From assembly GCF_000313135.1 (NCBI RefSeq), contig NW_004457442.1, positions 784,778 through 848,777 on the forward strand: 64,000 nucleotides of DNA, in the 5' to 3' direction. The notes under the pieces are model-generated. The model saw only the letters and a list, made by a program, of their open reading frames with translations, did not search any database and was not told the origin of the DNA. The position numbers were made by a program, and so were the translations under genes. Source of the DNA: Acanthamoeba castellanii str. Neff (taxonomy: Eukaryota; Discosea; Longamoebia; Acanthamoebidae). Shown in pieces: positions 56,201 through 64,000 of the stretch; within the stretch, counting starts at the first letter, position 1, and every line of letters begins with the position of its first letter.

Positions 56201-57724
56201 CGCCGCCAGAGCCATTGGCCGCCGCGGCTGCCTGTTCGGTCTGACCGTCGACAGTGTGACCGCCCGCAGTCGCTTTCGCGGCCGCGGCGGCGTCGGGCTG
56301 CTGCCGTCGCGTCTCGCACACGCCGCAGAACATCTTGGCCGGGTGGTTGAGGAACGTGCACAGGTGGCAGCTCCACTCCTGCTGCTGCTTCTCCTTCCGG
56401 GCCTGCTCGCGCTCCTTCCACTCCTTCTCCTCGCGCTCGGCCTTGTCGCGCGCCGCCTGCTCCTCGGCCTCGCGCGCCCTGCGCTCCTCGCTGTCCTCCT
56501 CCTCCTCCTCTTCGTCATCTTCCGCCGAACCGAACGCATCCGCCGCGCCCTCAAATAGTTCGCCTGCCCGCGGAGAGATGTCAGCCAAGCAACGCACAGC
56601 ACGACACGACACGACACGCAACATGACACGGCCACGTCAGCATCAACGGCACGCACACACGTCAAGTACAACACACACGGCACGACACGACGCAACACGG
56701 CGCACACCTTCGCCGAAGGGGTCCTGTTCACCGAAGCCGCTTATGTCGGTTTCGGCGTCTTCGGTGTCGCGCTCCTGCAGCGTGGAGGCCATGCCCGCCA
56801 GCCCGCCGAAGCCGTCGTCGTTGTCGCCTTCGCCATCGTCCTCCGCCGCCGCTGCGCCGCCGCCGCCGGAGAGGAGCCACTCCACCGCGCGCGCCGTGTC
56901 ATTGGAGAAGCGGGCCAGGGCGCGCCGCACCTGCGCCTCCTCGAAGCCCATCGACGCCAGGAAGGCCCGCGGGTCGTCATCGCCCGCCACCTCCCCAGCA
57001 GCGCCGCCAGCTGCAGCGCCCTCCCAGCTCTCCTTCTCTTTCACCACCTCCACCACCTTCTCCTGCCGCCACATTAAGAAAAATAAAAAACAAGTCAAGT
57101 CAGTTGGTTGCGTGCGTGCGTGTGCGGTGCTGTGTGTGCGGTGGCATACGGTGGTGAGCTGGGTGGCCGTTGTGGCGGGTTCTACGGCTGGCGCGGTCGC
57201 GTGTTCGGTCTTGGCCTGGTGGTCCTCGCCGCTTGGCGCGGGCTCTTCGCGCTTGTCGGGGTCTTGCTCGGTTGTGGCGGCGGCGTCGTCTGACTCGGGC
57301 GCTGTGGCGGCCACAGGCGGTGATGGAGCGGTGGTCACCACCTGCAGGTCGTCCAGGGACAGATCGAAGAGCCCAGCGCGAAGCTCAGGCGTCATGTAGA
57401 GCGCCTGGATCAAGCTGTTCAAGTAGCACGTTGCTCCCCTGCCACCACAAAGTATTTATATTAAATTCATTAATAAAATGCGGTAAGAGAATATAATTAC
57501 ATTAGAATTGATATTTTAAATCATATTTAAATCTAGTAATACAAATAAAGTAAATAATAAATAAAATAGTGTGTGTACTGATTGAGGAGGCCGACGAAGC
57601 CGTCCGAGGGGCGAGGCTCAGCTGGTCTGCTGAGGGTCCTGCGGCCGCCAGCCCCTCGCCCGCCGCTTGTGCTGAAGGCTGACAGGCTGTAGTCCTCCTC
57701 ATCTTCAAACATATCCCCAAACAT
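50271..57724 (-). CDS. USP40: USP40-type ubiquitin-specific protease with inserted UBA and RanBP2 zinc finger
   Basis: About sixteen exons, near 1,900 residues, colinear with animal USP40. The start MFGDMFEDEEDYSL (ATG 57724) is like the family N-terminus. The Cys box is GLLNQ joined to GATCYLNSLIQALY (catalytic Cys). Then an insertion of roughly 300 residues: a UBA-like helix bundle (FLASMGFEEAQVRRALARF, ARAVEWLLS), a coiled segment, and a RanBP2-type zinc finger (WSCHLCTFLNHPAKMFCGVC). The USP fold resumes at RKIPMELQRLFARMQ, with FGWQGREMFEQQDVHELNR, VNQIVCTNCKNVSEREEPF, ENCGQRVDALKGAVFRSLPP, the His box GFGHYHAYIRD and WYDFNDSTVKPI. Tandem Ubl-like domains follow, and the C-terminus has RKIEGKPYYLKDGG as in USP40, ending IRIDVDEF at 50271. 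All catalytic residues appear intact. The enzyme should cleave ubiquitin from protein substrates. Introns carry GTGTC and TGTGTCGTTG repeats. Confidence 0.88.
52977..53030. repeat. (GTGTGTCGTT)n repeat in intron
   Basis: Five near-perfect decamer copies in a USP40 intron. Confidence 0.85.
55691..55815. repeat. Long (GTGTC)n repeat in intron
   Basis: More than twenty GTGTC pentamers, the first ones interrupted by GTTG, in the USP40 intron just before VLFDAIERSLKN. Reads CACGA in the transcript. Confidence 0.9.
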
Positions 57725-58219
57725 TCTCGTAAGGAGCCGATCTCTAGTGGCAGGGCCACTGAATCTCTCACGTGCGAAGATGTCAGGAGATGGATGCGAT
57801 GTCCTCCTTGGCTTTAGATATGAAAATGATTTTATTCTCACTTTCGTTTCTGCTTCGGTTTATTCAGCGAAAAACTTAAAACCATTTCCTGCGCCCATTG
57901 GGCAGGACAGGACCCCTGAGCGTTGAAGGGCCGACGTGGCAAAGCTGCCATACTATGCAAGAAGAATGGTAACCCCCCCCCCCAAACCACCAACCGGTCC
58001 AGAAGAAGGCCAAACCTACGCCATTGAAGGCCTTGATGGTGGCAGGTAAGGCGTGTTTTATGGTGGGGTTCAAAATTGGTGGCGACAGCACAACAGAGCG
58101 CTGGGGAAAGGAGAGAGGAGTGGTGATGGCGAGTGCTGACCCATACGGAATTGAGGAAGAGAGTGGAGGAGGAGAAGAGACGAGGGAGGATACACGAATC
58201 GCTGGTCGTTGGAACACAT
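57725..58219. other. Intergenic, promoter of the USP40-type gene
   Basis: 495 bases between the FBW7-like stop and the USP start. Contains a C run at 57976-57985. No gene recognised. Confidence 0.35.
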
Positions 58220-60949
58220 TCAGGAGAAGTCCCAGACCCGCACCGTAAGGTCCCGCGACCCGCTGCATTGGCCAGACAGAGCAAACGATCAGCACCACAC
58301 AAGACACACACGCACGGTGCACACAAGCGTGGCCTGCGCATGCATGACAAGTTACCTGATAATCTTGCTTTCGTCGAATTGAATGTGTGCGAGAGGATAG
58401 TTGTGACCTGTGCCAGAGACGAGTCAGCCAAGGGAAAGCGAGAGTGAACGAAACGGGCTAGAGTAGTCAAACGCACCGAGTGTGTGCTGGCAAACGCCCG
58501 TTTCTATGTTCCAAATTTTGACTGTTTGATCGAACGAACCCGACACTGGAGAGAGGAGCCATGAACGTGAGCAACAGCAGCATTCTCCCTCACGCGCGCA
58601 GAGAGAGAGAGAGAGAGAGACGTGATACCTATTTTGTAGTCATCGAACTGTAGCGTGAGTACGCGATCGGTGTGGCCCTTCAGGTTCTTGGTCTGCTCGC
58701 CCGTCACCAAGTCCCATATCTGTTTGTTTGACATGAAAGAACCAGATGAGAAAAGCGACGTCTTCTTCGAAGCTGTTGGCAGTCCCTCGGGCGTACCTTG
58801 ATTGTGTTGTCCCACGACCCGGACACGAGCTTTCGTTCGTCAAAGCTGAGGCAGCGCACGGAGTTGGTGTGGCCCTTGTACGTGTGCAGGCACCGTCGCA
58901 TCCTCTGGTCCCACAATCGAATCGTCTTGTCTCGCGACCCGGAGGCCACGTATCGCGAATCGAAGGTGATGGATCCGATGCCCTTCGTGTGGCCCGTGTA
59001 GGTGTGGATGCACTTGCCCGACTTGAGGTCCCACAGCTTGACCAGCCTGTCCTCGGATCCCGACACGCAGTTGAACCCGCCGTCCCAGTCCAGACACCAC
59101 ACCGACGCCACGTGCTCGGTGAACGTGGCCGCGTTGGCGCCGGTCGTCATGTCCCACACTGTGTGCGTATAGCTGCGCGTTAGACGCGGGGACGTCTTGC
59201 AGTCTTGCCGACGTGATTTTGAGCGAGAGACAGGGTGGGAGAGTACTCTTGACTGTGCGATCGCGCGAGGCCGAGAGCAGGATGTTGCGGTCGAATTTGA
59301 GGGACATCACGCCCCCGGTGTGGCCCACCAGCTCTTGCAACGACCGTCGGGTCTGAAAATCGAGCACGCGCACGCACTTCTGATCGAACGAGCCCATGGC
59401 CTGTGCACAGTGACGTGAACACAAGAAGAGCCTTAGGTCTGTCTTTGGAATGAGGCACGACGTTGCAGAGGTCAGACACACCAGTTTGTCGTCGTCGAAT
59501 TGAAGACAGCGGACGCGGGTGGATGTGTGGCCTGGGAAGGTCTGCACTTTGTGTCGGCCGTCTCGCCAGTTTGCTTCAATGTTGCGCCTGCAGTGCATAC
59601 ACAAGTCATCTTTTAATTTCATTTTTCTTGTCACCTGGAGGGGTGAGCAGCAGGTCTTCTTACCTTCGGATGTAGTTGTCCTTCCAGTCCCTCTTCTCCC
59701 GCTTCCTCCTATCGTAGCTCGCATCATGACTTGTCTCGCCCTCCTCTGAGAGGTAGTCCCCACTGGATGATGCATAGAACGTTACGTTAGCTGTTGCGTT
59801 TGCGTGTGCGTGTGCGTGCGTGTGCGTGCGTGTGCGTGTGCGTCACCGAATCGCTTGTCGTGGGTACCTCATGCTCAGTGAACCAGCCGGCTTCGTGCGG
59901 CACTTGACGGCTCCCAGTGGAACGGGCGAGGAGAGGGAGAGCGTGTTGCGGTCGGCCTTGATCGCTGCCACAGCAGTGCCATTGGGCTCGTGTTGACTCG
60001 CGGCCTCCGCGGCGGATAGCAGTGGCTTTCCACTGCTGCTGCCGCTACTGCTACTGCTCCCGTTGCTGCTCCCAACACTGCTGCTCTTGTTCTCACCGGC
60101 GCTGGGTACCTGCTCCCCGTTCGATGGGCCATCGGCGCTGGGCGGCACCAGCGGTGCTGCGTTTCGAACAGGATCGATCGTTAGGGAAGAGTTGGCGCGT
60201 GCGCGTGGTGTGCAAGCGTACCGGCAAGGGCGCTTAGGGTGAAGTAGTGATTGACGTGGGGCTGACGTGGTCCCAGCTTTCTGTCCTTCCAGCGCCTAAA
60301 GTACAATCGCTTCCAGAGGCTCTCGTCGCCCGACAGTCGCTTCCACTGCTGATTGACCGAGGCCACCGCCGACAGCTCCTGAAAACACGACCATCGGACA
60401 AGCCCGTTTTGAGTCAACAAGCTGCCCGACCGGCGGCCGGCGTGGTGTGCAACATCGAGGAGAAGAGAAGGAAGAGCTCTTAACCTGTTCGGTAAGGAAT
60501 GATAAGATCTTGAGCAGAAGTTCGTCTGGAAGCAGAGAGAAGTAGCCGCTGGTCGTCGACGTCGTTGGCACCTGGTGGGAGCTCTGCAGAGTGTAAACAA
60601 ATTAGCCATAAATTGATTAGCCCTAACGCTACGAGATGAAGCGGTGGCAGACGAGGCAGGTGGGTCGTACGAGGAAGGTGAAGAAGGTGGAGACCTCATC
60701 GAGTCTACAGTCGACGTCGCGCGAGAGCTGTGATAGCTGGGCCAGCAGATTTTGAAAATAGCAGTCCATGTTGCGGTGCTCGAGGAAATGAGCAAGTTCG
60801 TCGATGGCCGATTTCAGATGGCCCACCTTCGTCTGCAGCTCCTTGGGGAACACTTCACCGCTGTCCACCTCGAGATGTTCCATATCACTTGTAGAACTTG
60901 ATGATGCAACGCCATTTTGTTGCTGCTGGGGCTCTGCCTCCATTTCCAT
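58220..60949 (-). CDS. FBW7/Cdc4-like F-box and WD40 protein
   Basis: About eleven exons, near 700 residues. The ATG at 60949 gives MEMEAEPQQQQNGVASSS. A helical N-terminal region (LKSAIDELAHFLEHRNMDCY) precedes the F-box (YFSLLPDELLLKILSFLTEQ, ELSAVASVNQQWKRLSGDES, LWKRLYFRRWKDRK). A Ser/Gly-rich linker leads to RRKREKRDWKDNYIRR, then eight-bladed WD40 repeats: TFPGHTSTRVRCLQFDDDKL, MGSFDQKCVRVLDFQTRRS, GGVMSLKFDRNILLSASRD, EHVASVWCLDWDGGFNCVSG, GIGSITFDSRYVASGSRDKT, SVRCLSFDERKLVSGSWDNT, RVLTLQFDDYKIVSGSFDQT. It ends SGSRDLTVRVWDFS at 58220. These receptors bind Skp1 through the F-box and phosphodegrons through the propeller. The blade consensus LxFDxxxxxSGSxDxTxxxWD is typical of Fbw7/Fbw11-type proteins. 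A (GA)n run at 58602-58620 lies in an intron. Confidence 0.88.
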
Positions 60950-61184
60950 CAATCGCGTCGAAGATCTGACGTCGCGTATTTTCTACTGCCTGCCGAAGGT
61001 AGTACGATAAGCCGTTTCTTGATCTTGATTGATGTCACCCCTTCCTATGGTGCGCAGCTCAAATCGTTGGCGATGTGCCTGGCCTTCTTGAATCACAATC
61101 GCTGCTGGCCAATTTCCCTCTTTTTCTCTCCTTCTCTCCAAAAAGAAAATTAATTTGAAACGAACCAAAACGCGTTCTCTTTGC

Positions 61185-64000
61185 TCAAGCAGAGGGCTGA
61201 CTTCGCTCAGCTCCACTACCACCGCCTCCATCACCTTCACCACCTCCTGATGGCCTGCCTTGTGACCGGCCGTGTGGTTGGTGACTAGACTTGTCCTGCG
61301 ATGATGACAACGATGATGACGATGGCGACGGCCTCCGCTGGCCCAGCGTGGAATCTGCGCTCTTGCGTAATCGGTCGGGTGAGGGTCGGTTCGGCCCTCT
61401 GCGTTCTTCGCCGTCGCCACGGCCGCTGCCGTTACTCGTCGACGGGTTCTCCCAGCTCTTGTGGAGTGGCTTATTCTTGTGAAACGACTTCTTCGACTTG
61501 TTGTTGTTCTTGGCGTTGTGCTGATGCGGTGGTAGGTGGTGCCGTGGATGCTGCTGGTGATGGGGACGGTGAGGCTGGTGTTGATGATGGTGAGGTTGAT
61601 GTTGATGTTGGTGGCGCTGGGGATGGTAGGCGAGGTGGAGTTGTGGGTGTTGGCTGCTCCCCACGCTGCTGGGGTGAAGAGGGATCGAGCTGCTGGGGCG
61701 CTGCGCGGCCGAGCTGGCCTGCTTGGCCAAGTGGGCCTCGAGGCGGGTCTGCAGCGCGGCAAAGTGGTCGCGTGCGAAGGGACTGGAGAGCAGGGCGATG
61801 GTCAGCGGGTTGAGGTGCTCTTGGACCCCGTTGATCGTTATCCGACCCTGGGCATCGGACAGGCCCTTGAGCACATCGCGCAGCGGCACCCACCTCATCC
61901 TTCGCGTTTCTTAATCGCGTCGCGTAGTAACACGGGGGTCAGCCAAGGGTTCAGCGAGTTGCAGAAAAGAGTGCGTTGAGCGTACTCGGCTGATTGGTCG
62001 TCAAGGCCTTGCTTCGAGCTTGTGCTACTTGCGCGTCTGATCGATGTATGTACGGAATCTGGCAATGCGCCCAATAGACATAGAGAGCGTCAAGCGACCG
62101 CAAGAGCGCAGCCCAACGACTAAAGCGCGAGCCAACGCACCTCGGGCACGAATAAGACGCACTGCGCCTTGGCGTAGTACATCTGAAGAGTGAGCGCATC
62201 TGTCAGGGTGGCAAAGAGCGCGTCGGCTGATCGCCTATCGAAAAGCAGAGCAGAAGAACGGAGAAGAAGAAACATAGATGGTGAGATCGAACCAATGGTA
62301 TGTTGACCACAAGATTAAAGAAGAGACCAATGTGGTCGTACGTACTTGTAGAACAACAATGAGGTCTCCTTCATAAACGCGCTGATGGCCGTGCGCTCCG
62401 GCCGCTCATGCGGGTTGTCGGGAGAGCGCTCACCGACAAAATGGCCCCAGCCATAGCGCTGCCCGTCCCACAACGTCTCTGCGCGGCCCAAGGAGGTTTG
62501 GAGGGTTTAGTCGTTGTTTATTCCCCGAGCCTGCGATGGAGGCCGTACCCACGAGCAGCACGACCAGTGTCTTGCCTCTCTTGTACGAACAGGGCAGCAA
62601 GCCGGCGGTGGTGAACTTGTACGGGCACTCGCCCGTGTAGCTGTTGCGGCAGTGGATCCCTGAATCCGAAGAAGAAGCGCACCCACTCGGTCAATCGCGC
62701 GGCACTGTCCAAGAAGGGACCTGTGTGTGTGGTGCACTGTATACATACCGACAGTGGAGACCTTGAGCGATTTGATGGCCGTGGCCCAGACCAGCGCCTC
62801 GCCGTCCAACTCCTCTTTGGCGAGAGCTGCAGGCTTCGGGGCCGCTGGCTTCTTTGGTGGCTTCTCCGCCTCTTCGACCGCCACCGGTTGATCATCATCC
62901 GGTGGCGGGGCATTGAGGTCCAATGAGAAGAATCCGGATGGCCGATGATCATCTACAGGCGCACCACCGGCGCCAGAGACCTCTTCTTCTTCTTCTTCGA
63001 CCGCCACCGGCTGATCGTCTGGTGGCGGGGCGTTGAGGTCTATTGAGAAGAGCCCGGGCCGATCGGCAGGCGCACCACCGGCGTCGGCGAATGTCGCCCT
63101 CTCGCCGCGCTCGTCCTTCGTCGGCCTTGGCGGCGAGGTTTGACCAGCAGCTTTGCGCTTGGTCACGATCGCATACCATTCGCCGCTTGGTCCTTGTGTC
63201 GGCTCCGATGTCGTTGTGGTCGCGGCGTCGCGCATGGTAACTTCGCCACGCGGATGCCCCTCTTCTTCTTCTTCTCCGGTCCCTACCATTCCTTCAGGCA
63301 TCTCAATCACATCGTGCTCGTCCCGCACATCGTCGTCGTCGTTGTTGTTCGTCACGGGTTGGTGGTCGGGCTCCGTGCTCATCATGCTGTCATCCGTCTC
63401 GTTGCTCTTGGGTGACTTCCGCTGCTTCTTCTTTCGTCGGCTGCCGCTCTCCTCACTGCCGTGGGTGATGTCGGCGGCCTCAGCCAATGGAGCAGGGGCA
63501 GGCTTCGTCTCCTTCTTCTCCTTCTTCCGCTTCTTGCGCTCGCTTTCCTGCGTCGGCGTCGTCTTCGTCTTCGTCTTCGTCTTTGGCTTCAGCTGAGGCT
63601 GTTCACCCTCCTCCTCCTTTCGTTTGGTGTAGCTTCGATCGTTCAGCACAACGGCCTCTTCGTTCTGGTGCCCATCTTTGCTGGCTTCATCTGCAACGTG
63701 CTGTAAGATATTTTGAAGTGGATCTTGCAAGTGCAGAGAGGAAAATAGGACAAGACCGCACCAGCGTAGAGGTCCTTCATCTTTCGAAGGATGCGAATCC
63801 TGGGCCACGTGGCGCAACACATCTCATAAGAATCTCTCACAGATGTGCGTACAAAATGAAGGGTACCTGTGGCCGACTTTGTCGATGCCCATCTCCTTGA
63901 GCAGGTCGTAGGTGAGGCCATCCCAATCGTTGAGGGTGATCTCGTGCTGTGCAAAGACCGATTGATACTGATCTGCCTCCTCCGCCGAAAGCCCGATCGA
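61185..64000 (-). CDS. SAM-domain protein with DLNAPPP motifs and Nudix-like region (5' end cut)
   Basis: The window begins inside a SAM domain (AEEADQYQSVFAQHEITLND, WDGLTYDLLKEMGIDKVGHR, IRILRKMKDLYA), with the junction completing Arg. A long Lys/Glu-rich disordered exon (about 63700-62750) follows, with two copies of a segment containing FSIDLNAPPPDDQPVAVEE / FSLDLNAPPPDDDQPVAVEE. Next come IHCRNSYTGECPYKFTTAGL, GKTLVVLLV, ETLWDGQRYGWGHFVGERS, ERPERTAISAFMKETSLLFY and ADALFATLTDALTLQMYYAK. The spacing of G...GER...A...F.KET faintly resembles a Nudix box, but the catalytic glutamates are not certain. From IPYIHRSDAQVAQARSKALT a GTACGC donor and an acceptor 70-75 bases on would fuse to MRWVPLRDVLKGLSDAQGRI, giving a His/Pro-rich tail that ends at 61185. 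If that splice is not used, a stop lies at 61951 and 61185-61898 would be a separate gene. Confidence 0.6.

Overview
This is nuclear DNA of a free-living amoebozoan, most probably Acanthamoeba (A. castellanii-like). The evidence is GC-rich coding sequence cut into many short exons, GT-AG introns whose donors very often read GTACGY or GTACCC, AT-rich spacers and introns, introns packed with (ACACG)n, (ACACACGAC)n and (GTGTCG)n tandem repeats, and a cellulose-wall lectin of the type known from Acanthamoeba cysts. The gene content is ordinary eukaryotic housekeeping plus signalling. There is no bacterial operon, CRISPR array or recognisable transposon. Stop codons are standard.

Layout, left to right. 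1-8 kb: a truncated membrane-like protein (-), a multi-span membrane protein (+), a J-domain/zinc-finger protein (-), a helical-repeat (HEAT/IFRD-like) protein (-) and a small unknown (-). 8.4-15.6 kb, all on the minus strand: a secreted saposin-B/purple acid phosphatase fusion with a tRNA-Gly(GCC) gene inside one intron, a two-membrane-span protein with a large ectodomain, TIM10, and a p24/TMED cargo receptor. 17-23.6 kb, plus strand: a low-complexity nuclear-type protein, a Gfo/Idh/MocA oxidoreductase and a three-CBM49 Luke-type cyst-wall lectin. 23.8-34.9 kb: homocysteine S-methyltransferase (-) divergent from an F-box/WD-like protein (+), then DRG1 GTPase (-) divergent from an EDEM-type GH47 protein (+). 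35-50 kb, minus strand: SEC13, an unknown protein, a very large leucine-rich-repeat protein with a long disordered insertion, a RasGAP and a WD40 protein. 50.3-64 kb, minus strand: USP40-type deubiquitinase carrying an inserted UBA and RanBP2 zinc finger, an FBW7-like F-box/WD40 protein, and a 5'-truncated SAM-domain protein with two DLNAPPP motifs.

Functional themes are the secretory pathway (TMED, SEC13, EDEM, secreted PAP and lectin) and ubiquitin control (USP40, FBW7-like, F-box/WD, LRR). Neighbours are independent transcription units, not operons. Spacers are short (about 90-600 bp), and two close divergent pairs probably share promoters.

Gene models were built by hand from reading frames and splice signals. 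Most internal junctions were checked by codon phase and family similarity; first exons and small terminal exons are the least certain parts. Protein lengths are estimates. Families were recognised by motif, not by database search.
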